The notes below the pieces were generated by a model. It worked only from the letters and a program-made list of their open reading frames with translations. It ran no database searches and was not told the DNA's origin. A stretch of DNA of 64,000 bases. Source: a virus. Positions 9,951 to 19,546 of the stretch are shown one piece after another. The stretch spans positions 1 to 64,000 of the IMG/VR virus record IMGVR_UViG_3300044970_000730; one strand, given 5' to 3'. Position 1 is the first letter of the stretch, and each line of letters opens with the position of its first letter. Made by a program: the position numbers and the translations under genes.

Positions 9951-10892
9951 TTAACCTCCGCCGTAAATAGAATTGAACAAGCTCATGAAGTTGGGACGGA
10001 AGCTTTGTCCAAAGTTCATGATAGCCTGTTGGACGTAGGGGTCATTCATGGTGCCGGGGTTATCCCAGAATTCATCGCCCATCCGGTTATAGAAGTTACC
10101 CATCGCTTGTAGACCCATACCGTACTCAGCCATCGTGAGTTGGTTGAGAACATCTCGTTGGCCTTCTTGGCTGTTGTAGTAATCCTGAGCACCCATTCGA
10201 CCGAGATCGAACCCAAACCCTTGTTCGTTCAATCCACGCTGGAACCCGTACTGCTGTTGTCCACGCGTCAGATCAGCACCCAGACCAAACTGAGCCATCT
10301 GCTGTTGCTGGAATCGATCAAGCCCTTGCTGTTCACCCGAGAACGCAAGGTTCTCACGTTGACGCTGAAGTTCGAGCTGCATCCCTTCACGAGCAAGCAT
10401 CGCTTGAAGCTGAGCATTCTGACCCGAGCTAGCCGCTCGCAGACCTTCCATCGTCTGCTGGTTCATGATGTCGCGCTCTTGCATCAAGCCTTGATTAAGA
10501 GCACCCATGTTCTCGGACTGAGTACGTCCATAGGTTGCTGCATCAGCTTGGGCAATAGGCATAGCGGCTTCAAGAGAAGAACGCTCTGCGCTACCTGCTG
10601 CAATCGAGCTGTTGAGAAGTCCACGGCGGTTAGCCGTTTCCATCCCACGCTGAGCAGCGTTTTGCATGTACGCCCCGCCACGGTTCATCAAGCCTTGCAT
10701 CCGGTTCTGGACCAACTCGTTTCCCGTCACATTGCGGGTGTACGCTCGGTTGTCAGTACCGTAGATCCCTTGAGCTTGGCTGTTCCGAGGAGGACTTACC
10801 CCTTGGTACAAGCCACGACTACCCAACGTACCGGAAGTACCCCAGTTGGTTGTGCCGGTCGTGGTATTGGTGTTGTTCACCAACTCAACCAT
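9951..10892 (-). CDS. Gln/Met/Gly-rich internal virion protein candidate
   Basis: 313 residues using the ATG at 10890-10892, which has AAGGAG upstream on the minus strand. An earlier in-frame start near 10961 would overlap the tail gene and lacks such a site. The protein has helical Gln-rich stretches (GLMQERDIMNQQT, DRFQQQQMAQFG) and ends in aromatic-rich sequence. It is the third low-complexity protein between the tail gene and the giant ejection protein. I infer an internal or ejected virion protein; no family is recognised. Confidence 0.72.
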   Translation of the reverse strand: MVELVNNTNTTTGTTNWGTSGTLGSRGLYQGVSPPRNSQAQGIYGTDNRAYTRNVTGNELVQNRMQGLMNRGGAYMQNAAQRGMETANRRGLLNSSIAAGSAERSSLEAAMPIAQADAATYGRTQSENMGALNQGLMQERDIMNQQTMEGLRAASSGQNAQLQAMLAREGMQLELQRQRENLAFSGEQQGLDRFQQQQMAQFGLGADLTRGQQQYGFQRGLNEQGFGFDLGRMGAQDYYNSQEGQRDVLNQLTMAEYGMGLQAMGNFYNRMGDEFWDNPGTMNDPYVQQAIMNFGQSFRPNFMSLFNSIYGGG

Positions 10893-10938
10893 ATTAGCAT
10901 CTCCTTGTGTATTAAGATGTGGGGTGAAGCGGGAGCTA

Positions 10939-13900
10939 TTAAGCGTCCCGCTTACCTCCATTCTGGAACTGGACCAACAAGACTTGAAAGACTGTCGGAG
11001 GAACCAGTGTCTTCTTGGTCTCGTCTCGCTTGATGCGATAGGACAGAGACCGGCCGTCCTTGGCTACATTCGCCATAGTGGTTGATGGCTTGGGGTCGTC
11101 ACTCACCGTAGCCGCGGGATTACGCGGAAGGGAGATATTGACATCGGTAGTTGAGTACGAGTCTTCATCGTAATCAGCACCAACCGTTATTGTATACGGC
11201 CCATAACCGCGAGTCAAGCCATCAGCGCGCACTTTTCTGACAGTTGTGTCTCGAAACGGGTCTTTGTACGAGAAAGCCGTATCAAAGAACGCATCGAACC
11301 AAGACCCATCAAAACCCAACCCCCGTTCAAACTCGTACACGAACTTGGAGTTAGCGCTTGAGATACTAGACCGGGGGCTGTAATGAGCCAAGTGAATTCG
11401 TTCTCGACCATCACCATCCACTTGCGAGGAGTGAGCAATAGGCACAAGGAACTGACTCTCAGCTTCGTTGAGGTAGTACAAGGCGTAGGTGAATGCCAAG
11501 GTGCCGTCACCGTTCATGGTCAAGATCAACACACGACCGTCCCTGAAGAACAGACGGTATTGGTTCTTGGCTCTGACGGGTACGGCACACACCACACCAG
11601 CTCCCTTGTTCAACGAGAACAGGTCGTCAGCTCTTGTCATCCGAGGAAGAATCCAAGGACTTACTTTCTGGCTGATACGGATACCCACGAAGTTACCGTA
11701 CTTCTGGCTTTGTTCGAGAGTCGAGATACCACGGTTGTCACAGTACAGCGGGATACCCATGTCCACTACCGTGTACTCAATCGCTCCGGTCTTGGGGGCT
11801 AGAGTCTCCACGTTGAACGTATCGGCATTATCTCCGAGGATCGTGTAGATAGAGTTCTCACAGAACACACCAAGGGCTTTACCACGCATCGCCAGCAAGC
11901 CGGTTACGCGGTCTCCTACGCCCACCTCAGCAGCACCTAGTAGGCCATCAAAGTTCTCGGGTTCACCGGGCACAGAGAAGCGCACAGTGCCGTCCTTGTA
12001 GCCTAGGGCTAGGTGGTACTGGTGGAACTCGATGTGTCTTGGTTTATCCTCGTCGGGTACAACGGTGTTAGTGTAGATGAACTGGAGATACTGTTCCTCG
12101 TCTCCGTCATCATCGGCATCGAACGCAGCAAACGAGAAGGCTTTACCCGCACCACTTACTCCGTAGAACCCATCCCAATCCTCGCGAGCGAAGAAGTTAG
12201 CTGTGATGAACTGATAACGAGAGCCAGCGGCGATGATGTCCTTCAAGGCCGGTAGGCCGTTAAGAGACATAGCAACTTGACCGGATGTACCTGCCACGTC
12301 AGCAACCTTACGGGGGTCGGGGCCAAGCGGGTCATTGAGGAAAATCTCATCACCCCCAAGGATACACGTCTTCAAGTCAGAACCCGTCGTCACCGACTGG
12401 ACATTGACAACCTGAAGATCGCCCTTGGCGTTACCATCCCGAAGCTGACCCGATGTTACTGTGTTACTAACCAGATCGAACGAAAGAACCTTGGTTCCTT
12501 CCTTGACGTAGTAGCGAGCTGAAGGCTGGTCATAGTAAATGCGGATCACGAGAGAATCGAAGCTAAGACGACAAGCCCCCACAAGACCGAAGGGATCGGC
12601 AGAGTTGGCAACAACTTCAATACCGGGCACAGAGTTAGAAAGACTCTCTCCGTACAACACCATACCAAACTCATTCTTGTCGAAGTCTTCTCGGTCGAAG
12701 TCCACCAAACCAAACAGATCGGTAGAAGACCCAATCAACAGATCAGACTTTGATGCATCCGAGTAAGTCAGAAGGATGTCGTGGTTAGTGCCACTAGAAG
12801 AGGTAGATGTGTAAGAAGCTCGTCCACTCGGAAGAGTAAGCGTAGTGGATCGCTTTTGTCCGCGTGTACTGAACTTCCCAGCCTCGGTGTCATAATTACC
12901 AAACTGAGCAGAGCACACAAACAAGGTGCTTACTTGGTCTAACAGAGCTTGCTCAGCTAGAGCTACTGTAGCGTAAGTAGCAGAAGGCATCAAACCTCGG
13001 CAACCAAACCCAGCCTTGATTCGGCTACGAACCTCCAGTCCAGAGATCTGAGCATCTCGGGGAATAAGGTCCAAGATCGGACCCAACCCAAGGAACATCA
13101 TGGGGCTACGGGCCGATGAGAAACCAGCCGCAGCAGTACCCGTGTCCGGAAGAGGGATAACAGGAACGGAAGCCAATCGAAGGGCTACCGACGCTGGTTG
13201 ATTGTTGACAAGTGCGTTGGCAATGCGAGTGGTCAACCCATCTGCTGCTCTTACACCAAAGTCAATGTCACCAATCAGATAGTCGTTGTCCTCGCTACGA
13301 AGAGTCTCGTCGTCCGTAGCAACAGCGGTTGAGGTGAACCAGCCCGGATCGTTTGGAGTGATCTCGGTGTTCTCGGGAGCAAGGTCTGTGCCGTTGAACC
13401 ACAGGGCACTTAAGCCCTCTTGATCGTCAGTATCAAACTGGAAGTTGTTGTCAACACTCCGCTCTACTTCTCGCAAGGCGTTGGAAAAGGAGAACCCGTT
13501 CTCGTAGGAAAGCTTCCAACCTGTCTCGATGTTCTCCCAACCACCTTGGGTGGGTTCGTCGGTGTTTCTCCACAACCCCGCGAAAGAAGGCACAGGGTCA
13601 GTGGATGTCAAAGCTCTTGCGGTGAACGCATTGAGTTGAAGATCGTTGACTGTACCAGCAATCACCGGGATTATGTCGATCAGGTCAAAGTTACCTGACA
13701 CCGGGACGGTGGGGTTGAAGATGTCCTCCACTCCATTCCAGAACGTCACAGGCTTCACCAGAAGCGTTCCAACAGCCGTCCCGGCTGCCCACGTACCCGA
13801 GGCTAGGGTTACCTCTAGAACACGCGCACAGAACGTTGTGCGGTCTGCTGTGATGATTATATCGTTCGGCTTGATAACAGTCGTCCCACCACTGTTGAAC

Positions 13901-14529
13901 CCAAGCACAAGGTGATCGGTGACTGCGTACAGTCGATCACGATACCAGTGGAGTCCAATAGGTTGGGAAGGAAGCGCATCAACACGGCTACGGAGAACAG
14001 CATTCCAAGTCTGGTATTCTTGGAAGATAGTAGCTGCGGTAGAGTTCGCGGTAAGAGCCGGGGACTCCGTGTACCGTACAGCCGTGGAAGAAGATGTGAA
14101 CGAAAGGACTGATCCCGTTACGACGGGGATTAGTGTACGTCCCGAGGGGACGATAGCGTCAGAGTTGTACCGGGCATAGATCATCCAGTTGACACCACCC
14201 ACCACACGGGTAGCTACGCACACACCAAAGCGTGTCTGGGGGCTAATACCTGTGTCAGCGATGATCTCACCGGGATCAGCAGAACCCAGCCCTGTGTACG
14301 AGAAAGCCCAGAACTCAACTTGGTCTGGGCTCAGGGACCCATCAAAGCGATCAAACCCGGCTACCGTTTGATAGCCGAGTCGATCCACTACCTCGAAGTT
14401 GTTACAATCCCGAAGGGCGCCCTTGTCCACCATGAGATTGGAGGACACCAGATCAAGACCGGAGTTAAGGGTGATCCCATCGTTCTCCAGTTCTACCGGA
14501 GGGTTGACCTTAGAATTGACACTCGTCAT
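10939..14529 (-). CDS. Large tail protein (tail nozzle / stabilisation type)
   Basis: 1196 residues from the ATG at 14527-14529 (MTSVNSK), which overlaps the upstream adaptor gene. The sequence is almost entirely beta-type, rich in Asp, Ser, Thr, Gly and aromatic residues, with many repeated strand-turn patterns and no signal peptide. Order and size fit the distal tail protein of podoviruses (the place of T7 gp12 or a P22-like stabilisation protein), immediately after the gp11-like adaptor. It is longer than T7 gp12 (about 790 residues), so an extra receptor-binding or propeller domain is possible. Assignment rests on position and fold character. Confidence 0.72.
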   Translation of the reverse strand: MTSVNSKVNPPVELENDGITLNSGLDLVSSNLMVDKGALRDCNNFEVVDRLGYQTVAGFDRFDGSLSPDQVEFWAFSYTGLGSADPGEIIADTGISPQTRFGVCVATRVVGGVNWMIYARYNSDAIVPSGRTLIPVVTGSVLSFTSSSTAVRYTESPALTANSTAATIFQEYQTWNAVLRSRVDALPSQPIGLHWYRDRLYAVTDHLVLGFNSGGTTVIKPNDIIITADRTTFCARVLEVTLASGTWAAGTAVGTLLVKPVTFWNGVEDIFNPTVPVSGNFDLIDIIPVIAGTVNDLQLNAFTARALTSTDPVPSFAGLWRNTDEPTQGGWENIETGWKLSYENGFSFSNALREVERSVDNNFQFDTDDQEGLSALWFNGTDLAPENTEITPNDPGWFTSTAVATDDETLRSEDNDYLIGDIDFGVRAADGLTTRIANALVNNQPASVALRLASVPVIPLPDTGTAAAGFSSARSPMMFLGLGPILDLIPRDAQISGLEVRSRIKAGFGCRGLMPSATYATVALAEQALLDQVSTLFVCSAQFGNYDTEAGKFSTRGQKRSTTLTLPSGRASYTSTSSSGTNHDILLTYSDASKSDLLIGSSTDLFGLVDFDREDFDKNEFGMVLYGESLSNSVPGIEVVANSADPFGLVGACRLSFDSLVIRIYYDQPSARYYVKEGTKVLSFDLVSNTVTSGQLRDGNAKGDLQVVNVQSVTTGSDLKTCILGGDEIFLNDPLGPDPRKVADVAGTSGQVAMSLNGLPALKDIIAAGSRYQFITANFFAREDWDGFYGVSGAGKAFSFAAFDADDDGDEEQYLQFIYTNTVVPDEDKPRHIEFHQYHLALGYKDGTVRFSVPGEPENFDGLLGAAEVGVGDRVTGLLAMRGKALGVFCENSIYTILGDNADTFNVETLAPKTGAIEYTVVDMGIPLYCDNRGISTLEQSQKYGNFVGIRISQKVSPWILPRMTRADDLFSLNKGAGVVCAVPVRAKNQYRLFFRDGRVLILTMNGDGTLAFTYALYYLNEAESQFLVPIAHSSQVDGDGRERIHLAHYSPRSSISSANSKFVYEFERGLGFDGSWFDAFFDTAFSYKDPFRDTTVRKVRADGLTRGYGPYTITVGADYDEDSYSTTDVNISLPRNPAATVSDDPKPSTTMANVAKDGRSLSYRIKRDETKKTLVPPTVFQVLLVQFQNGGKRDA

Positions 14530-15445
14530 ATCGGTTAGCACCCCATTTCAATTCAGGAAGTTTGTTGACGTTAAGCCGGTTCTTGTAAAGGTTGTACCGA
14601 CGCTCGGCACGAGCGAACACTTGGGGCTTCTCATCGTAGTCTGCGTAGTTCATCAAGGCTCGCCACACGATAACATCGTGGTACTCGACCGGGGCTACGG
14701 GTTCATCCGTCTCATCATCAAGAAGCTGGGGGACGGTGGTGTACGTGTATGTGATCCGGTATTGCTTGTTGGGACGTGGGTACAGGTCATACGTACCGTC
14801 AGGTGTCTCGGTGATAGCCACCGGAACACCGAAGTAGCCAGCGTGTTGGTTGGCGAGGTTTTGGAACTCTTCGTAGGACACCCACCGGAGACGCCTACGG
14901 TCTGCTCCCGTCTCCGGGTCAAGGATGTAGAATGAACTCTTGTTGACTTCGTAGGATTCAGTTGTATCAGTGATGAGGTCATACGTACCGTACCACTTGA
15001 TCTTGAACACATCTACGTTAGCGGGGGTGGGATCACTCTCATCGAACGTCTCACCGAACACATAGTTGTTTGAGGTAAGGGTGTCTAGGTCAAGGATAGC
15101 CTCGGCTGTTCCTGCTGACCACGACCCTGAGAGGAGAGTCACGGCCTTGACCGTGATCTCCAAGTTGCTGGTGTCCCCTTCAAACACAGAGTCCACCGGA
15201 GGGGTTGTTGCTCGGTCACCGTCCTTGATAAGAATACGAGGACGAATGTCCATCTGACCGACCTTCTGAGTGAACTCCCAATCCTTTCGGGAGAGTTGCT
15301 CATCGAACCAAGCATCGGCCACCCACTCTTTGAAGCGAACGTACATGGGGTCGGAGGGAGAGGCAAAGTCACCTGAAGTCAACTCGTCCAACTCCACACC
15401 GGCATTTCTGATTGTTTTGTTTACGAGTTCGATATAGGTTGCCAT
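14510..15445 (-). CDS. Tail adaptor (gp11-like head-tail connector)
   Basis: 311 residues. The N-terminal part (MATYIELVNKTIRNAGV, then WVADAWFDEQLSRKDWEF) has the pattern of podovirus tail-tube A or adaptor proteins, which form the ring between portal and nozzle. The middle carries an insertion of beta-type sequence (about residues 60-160). Those proteins are usually about 200 residues, so this is a longer version. It overlaps the large tail gene by 20 bases, consistent with coupled expression of partners. Confidence 0.75.
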   Translation of the reverse strand: MATYIELVNKTIRNAGVELDELTSGDFASPSDPMYVRFKEWVADAWFDEQLSRKDWEFTQKVGQMDIRPRILIKDGDRATTPPVDSVFEGDTSNLEITVKAVTLLSGSWSAGTAEAILDLDTLTSNNYVFGETFDESDPTPANVDVFKIKWYGTYDLITDTTESYEVNKSSFYILDPETGADRRRLRWVSYEEFQNLANQHAGYFGVPVAITETPDGTYDLYPRPNKQYRITYTYTTVPQLLDDETDEPVAPVEYHDVIVWRALMNYADYDEKPQVFARAERRYNLYKNRLNVNKLPELKWGANRYDECQF

Positions 15446-15469
15446 TGCCTCTCTTTGTCCTCCTAGTTA

Positions 15470-16210
15470 TTAGTCTTCAGATTCCGAGCTAAGCTCAACC
15501 TTCTTGGGACGACCGGGCTTACGGGGAGCGTCTACGTTGTCCATGTGAACCATAGCGGCTTCCACTTCAAGCTTGGCCTTCTCCTTCTCCCGCTCACGCT
15601 GAGCTTCGATGAACGCATCAAGGCGAGCATCACCGAGCTTCTCACGGAGCTTGGTAGCAAAGTCAGCCTCTTGCTTACGGTTCGGCCAACGGCCGTACAG
15701 AGCACGGTGCTGGTTACGCACTGACATCCGGTCTGCACTGACAAGCGACTGAATGACCGAAGGGCCGGGGTTACGGTTGTACTCTCGGAAAGCAATCGAC
15801 TTGATCTCAACACGAACCTGCGACTCGATGCCCGTCTGTGGATCAGTCACATCCTTGGTGATGTAATCAGTGCAATCATTGAGAGCACCATCTACGATCT
15901 CCGTGGGGACATCTACGATCACACCACGCGGGATGATCGTTGCGAACTTGTTGACGAGACACTGAACGGGAGTGTCGTTACCATTCTGATCCGTCTCTGC
16001 AAGAGAGATGCGGGCAAAGCCCGGAAGGATGGGGGTAGTCATATCGTTGACTACACTGGCAACCACCTTGTTCTTCTGGCGATTGACGATAGCTCGTCGG
16101 TAATCTTCCTCACCCCAGTTTGGGCGGCCTTGGATGTTGATGGCCTGAGCCATCTTCTTCAGCTCAGCCAAGGTCTTGCCGTTCAGGTTTACAGTCTTGT
16201 TGGTACTCAT
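15470..16210 (-). CDS. DNA-binding-like protein in capsid block (HeH/SAP-like N-terminus, AT-hook C-terminus)
   Basis: 246 residues. The N-terminus (GKTLAELKKMAQAINIQG, then GRPNWGEEDYRRAI) resembles helix-extension-helix or SAP-type nucleic-acid-binding folds. The C-terminus has RKPGRPKKVE, an AT-hook-like minor-groove motif, followed by an acidic tail. The centre is beta-rich. It lies between the decoration and adaptor genes and just after a strong terminator. A virion-associated or packaging DNA-contact role is plausible but inferred. Confidence 0.65.
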   Translation of the reverse strand: MSTNKTVNLNGKTLAELKKMAQAINIQGRPNWGEEDYRRAIVNRQKNKVVASVVNDMTTPILPGFARISLAETDQNGNDTPVQCLVNKFATIIPRGVIVDVPTEIVDGALNDCTDYITKDVTDPQTGIESQVRVEIKSIAFREYNRNPGPSVIQSLVSADRMSVRNQHRALYGRWPNRKQEADFATKLREKLGDARLDAFIEAQREREKEKAKLEVEAAMVHMDNVDAPRKPGRPKKVELSSESED

Positions 16211-16253
16211 ACGTGTGATCTCCTTTTGGGAAACGAGGCCGGATTTGGCCCGA

Positions 16254-16299
16254 TTGAAAAAGAAAAGGGGAAGGGAAGGTGATTAGCCTCCCCCTCCCC
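16254..16299 (-). terminator. Rho-independent terminator after decoration/capsid genes
   Basis: On the minus strand a 13-bp G-rich/C-rich stem (plus-strand arms 16267-16279 and 16287-16299, including three G-U pairs) encloses a 7-base loop. It is followed by a U-rich run (the A-rich tract 16254-16266 on the plus strand). It lies between the decoration protein stop and the next gene, so it should attenuate read-through from the highly expressed capsid genes. Confidence 0.75.
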
Positions 16300-16345
16300 T
16301 CGTCTTATGGGTTGCCACTAGTCCTTGTGGCGAGGTGTTACTCCG

Positions 16346-16924
16346 TTAGATGCCGGAGCTGTTGTCCTGATAGTCATAGACATTCAGACCGGAGAACTCA
16401 CCCAGAGTGCGCTGCGGACCGACAAACTCAACCGTCAGCTCGATGTTACGAGCAGTGGCCGGGTTAGTAGCCGCATTGGCATCCAGAATGATCGCCACAT
16501 CAACCGAGCCGGTGGTAGCAGCAACAATCGGCAGGGTCTGGGTGTTGCCCGGTGAACGGAGGGCCGTGTCAACCGAACCAGCCGCCAGAATCGCCTCGGG
16601 AACAGCAGAAGCAATCGAGTCGGTCAGGTACGGGTTGGTGGTTGCATCAAACGCCTTACGAGCATCAACAGTCGTGCGCTGGAAACCAAGGCCCGTAGAG
16701 CTAAGGGTCGGGGTACCGTTGGTGTCAAGGTCATCGTTACGAAGAATCGTGCGGACGATCTGAGTACCGGGAGCCAGACGCAGGAACTTGATAACATCGG
16801 CGTTCAGCAGCGGGACGCCAGCGGGGATAACCACACGGGCAGTGATAGAACTGACGGCGCCTTGCTCAACGGGGCGGTACGGGAGACCGCCGTTGTTGAA
16901 CAGTTCCGAGGTATAAATAGCCAT
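16346..16924 (-). CDS. Capsid decoration / head protein candidate
   Basis: 192 residues, beta-rich, Thr/Ala/Val-rich, with no cysteine, signal or membrane segment. It directly follows the major capsid gene with a 34-base gap and is followed by a strong terminator, which implies high expression with the capsid protein. I infer a small head protein such as decoration or cement; the family was not recognised from sequence alone. Confidence 0.65.
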   Translation of the reverse strand: MAIYTSELFNNGGLPYRPVEQGAVSSITARVVIPAGVPLLNADVIKFLRLAPGTQIVRTILRNDDLDTNGTPTLSSTGLGFQRTTVDARKAFDATTNPYLTDSIASAVPEAILAAGSVDTALRSPGNTQTLPIVAATTGSVDVAIILDANAATNPATARNIELTVEFVGPQRTLGEFSGLNVYDYQDNSSGI

Positions 16925-16958
16925 TTTGTATGTCCTCCTTAATTATTGGTCGGTTGGA

Positions 16959-17981
16959 TTATTCGGAAGCCGCCGACTCAATGCGGACGCCCCAACGCTC
17001 GTTCAGGCGGGTCGCACAGTACCAGAAGACATACGATGCAAAACCACGCTGACCCAGCGGGTCGGTTTCGCTCTTCAGCGAGCCCGGAGGATTCACGTCC
17101 AGCTTGAACGAGTTGCGGGTCTTGAATTCCGTGGTGCCCCAGAAGTTCTCGGCCATCACAACGACCGGGTACACGTCAACGGCAGCGCCGTCACGAGTAC
17201 GAACACCCGTGGTGGTCGAGCTACCAGCACCCCAGAACGGCTCAAGGTGCGGAGTCAGGCAGAAGCGGATACCTTCGCAAGCACCGATTTCGTGCTCGTT
17301 CAGGAGCGTACCCGAACCATAACGCTGGCTCTCAATGAACTTGTCCAGATCACGCAGATCAGCGTCCATATCGGAGTGGGTAACGGCGATGTAACCAGCC
17401 TGCACAGGCTCAGTGGCCTGACCCGTACCAGCGCGAATCATGCTGGTCATGTACTTGCCATGGTTGTTACGCAGCACGTTGGTAGCAGTGCGGACGTGCT
17501 CAAGCAGCAGAACGTCTTCGACCGTGGCACGAGTAGTAGCGGTGCCGGTGTAGATAACCTGCGAACCACCACGAACCGTCTGCCAGTTGATGAGTTCCTT
17601 CTGGGTGCCCATGGCCTTACCAAGCTCGGCACCGATCTCCTTGAAGCCAACGTCCGAGTGGAAGTTGTACATCTTGTCGGTGACGCGGATGATCTTGCCG
17701 TACTGGTCAACCTTGTCGGTCACAGTCTCCTGCTGGAAGTTCTCAGCAGCCGGGGTCACACCCTCAACCAGAGTGTTGGTGTCAACCTCGATCTCACGCA
17801 TACGCTTCCAAACCAGCGTATCGGACTTGTTGGCGGGCAGCGGGGTACGGGTAATACCGGGCAGCTTGTCAAGAACCAGACACGGCTCAGCGTTGACAAG
17901 AGCATTCGGGACGGCGTAGATGGCAACGCGCTGGGTGATACTGACGCTATCGTAGGCCAGAAAACCTTGATTGTAAGACAT
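16959..17981 (-). CDS. Major capsid protein, N4-gp56 family-like
   Basis: 340 residues. Diagnostic features are the N-terminal SITQRVAIYAVPNAL, the central LVEGVTPAAENF (compare the EGVTP region of N4-gp56-type capsid proteins), GYIAVTHSDMDADLRDL, and the C-terminal FASYVFWYCATRLNE. It is the HK97-fold shell protein that self-assembles with the scaffold encoded just upstream. Position between scaffold and decoration genes supports this. A strong GGAGG-type ribosome site precedes the ATG at 17981. Confidence 0.85.
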   Translation of the reverse strand: MSYNQGFLAYDSVSITQRVAIYAVPNALVNAEPCLVLDKLPGITRTPLPANKSDTLVWKRMREIEVDTNTLVEGVTPAAENFQQETVTDKVDQYGKIIRVTDKMYNFHSDVGFKEIGAELGKAMGTQKELINWQTVRGGSQVIYTGTATTRATVEDVLLLEHVRTATNVLRNNHGKYMTSMIRAGTGQATEPVQAGYIAVTHSDMDADLRDLDKFIESQRYGSGTLLNEHEIGACEGIRFCLTPHLEPFWGAGSSTTTGVRTRDGAAVDVYPVVVMAENFWGTTEFKTRNSFKLDVNPPGSLKSETDPLGQRGFASYVFWYCATRLNERWGVRIESAASE

Positions 17982-18022
17982 TAGTGTCTATCCTCCTTGA
18001 TAGATGGGGTTACTTCTTTCGA

Positions 18023-19285
18023 TTAGAGTTTCAGCTTACCCTGTGCAATGGCACGATCCATCTCTTCGAGGAACGCATCAAACTCAGGGGTGCCCGGAGG
18101 AGGCGGATTCTTGATCCGCTCTTCGAGCGATGGCTTGTGGCCGGGGGGAGGTGCACTTCGAGCCGGTTGGGCAGCACTCGTAGTCAGCTTGGCTTGACGC
18201 GCTTGCTGGACTTGAGCCGCACGAGGATCAACTTCGTGGTGCTGGGCGACGGGCTGTTGGGATTGTGGCTGCTGGACATAGCCGTGGGCTGCGTTGTACC
18301 GTTCTGCCCACTGACCGTAGTGCTGCATCAGGAAAGCATAGGTATCGGCATTCGCATCGTTTGCCGCCTGTTGAAGAGTTGGCGGGAGCGAGCCAAGAAA
18401 CTCATTCCACGGACTCCAACCCGTCTTCGGGTCAACGTAGTCGATCACTTGCAAAGAGCCGGGGGCAAGTTGCTCAAGACGGGCTCGTTCACTCTGAACA
18501 ACCATCTCGAACTCTTGCTTCGCCAACTTCTCTTTAAGCTCTTCCACGGCAGACATGTCCACCCTCGGAACCGAAGCAAGCAACTGTTGCTGGGTTTCGA
18601 TGAGTGCGTCTCGGGAGACTTCTAGAACAGATGCTAGCTCCGGATCACTTGCTCGGAGACGATTGATCTGATCTGTCAAGGCTTGAACCTTAGCTGATGC
18701 GGTCTGCGCGTTAGCCGTAGTAGCGGTCGGGTTCGACGGCTGGCTAACCGCTCCATCGCGGAGCTTCAGTTCAAGTTGTTCGCGGGCTTTCCGCTCTTCT
18801 TCGTATTTCTTCTGGAAGGCAGTCTGACGACCAACTTCTGAACGATACCGCTGTTCGTGATACTCCCGAGCTTTACGCTCGGTTTCGAGTTTATCCTCGA
18901 CAATCTTACGGACAGACGGGTCAAGGGAGTTGAGCCAGTCCTCGTTCGGGTTACTCGACTGTTGCTGGGAAGTTGCGCCTTCCTTGGCGCTAGTACCGCC
19001 TTCCGCTGGAGTCGTCGTGGATTGGTTCGCTTCGGTATTCGCGGGAGGAACCTCCGGCTCACCTACCTTGGCGCTACTTTCAACCCCACTACCACTGTTG
19101 AGGAACTTCTGCAACTCTTCTTCAACCTTGGTGATCTCTTCAAGGTTGTTGGAAAGCAGAACCTGCTGGTACTTTTCAGTAAGCTGGTTCTGAAGTTCTT
19201 CACGGGAAAGTTCCGTATTGGATTCTTCCGGTGATTGGGGCTGATTGTACTGCTGTTCAGTCTGGTTGTCAAGTGTGTCACTCAT
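18023..19285 (-). CDS. Scaffolding protein
   Basis: 420 residues, highly charged, Glu/Gln/Lys-rich and helical. It has a long coiled-coil centre (about residues 120-290), disordered Gln/Pro/Ala-rich segments, and a short basic C-terminus. This is the usual architecture of phage scaffolds, which fill the procapsid and leave before packaging. It sits between portal and capsid genes, the standard location. No protease motif is seen, so it is probably not a protease-scaffold fusion. Confidence 0.78.
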   Translation of the reverse strand: MSDTLDNQTEQQYNQPQSPEESNTELSREELQNQLTEKYQQVLLSNNLEEITKVEEELQKFLNSGSGVESSAKVGEPEVPPANTEANQSTTTPAEGGTSAKEGATSQQQSSNPNEDWLNSLDPSVRKIVEDKLETERKAREYHEQRYRSEVGRQTAFQKKYEEERKAREQLELKLRDGAVSQPSNPTATTANAQTASAKVQALTDQINRLRASDPELASVLEVSRDALIETQQQLLASVPRVDMSAVEELKEKLAKQEFEMVVQSERARLEQLAPGSLQVIDYVDPKTGWSPWNEFLGSLPPTLQQAANDANADTYAFLMQHYGQWAERYNAAHGYVQQPQSQQPVAQHHEVDPRAAQVQQARQAKLTTSAAQPARSAPPPGHKPSLEERIKNPPPPGTPEFDAFLEEMDRAIAQGKLKL

Positions 19286-19348
19286 CTTTCTTGTGATCCT
19301 TTTTAGTTAGCGGCCATAATAGGCGGCTTGTGGACGGTTGAGAGGGGG

Positions 19349-19546
19349 TTAGTACGCTTTCTCAAGAGCCTTCTTGAGATGATTGATTTCCTCGTACCGA
19401 CCTCTCAACTTGTCGGTCTCGGACTGGTCGCCAGCTCGAAAGATGGCGCCAGTAACTTGCTTCTCGTGTTCTTCCAGTAGCTTCTTAATCCACCGGAAGG
19501 TGCCGCTATCAGGGTCAACATAATGACCTTCGATCTCTTTACTCAT
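19349..19546 (-). CDS. Small charged protein between portal and scaffold
   Basis: 65 residues, helical and charged (EIEGHYVDPDSGTFRWIKKLLEEHEKQ written in part: RWIKKLLEEHEK). Its start is immediately next to the portal stop, so it is probably translationally coupled to the portal. The sequence suggests a small helical head-assembly accessory protein, but I recognise no family. Confidence 0.6.
   Translation of the reverse strand: MSKEIEGHYVDPDSGTFRWIKKLLEEHEKQVTGAIFRAGDQSETDKLRGRYEEINHLKKALEKAY

Noticed and set aside
16926-17984. 352-codon plus-strand open frame opposite the major capsid gene
   Set aside because: It mirrors the capsid gene almost end to end; composition is that of an antisense shadow.
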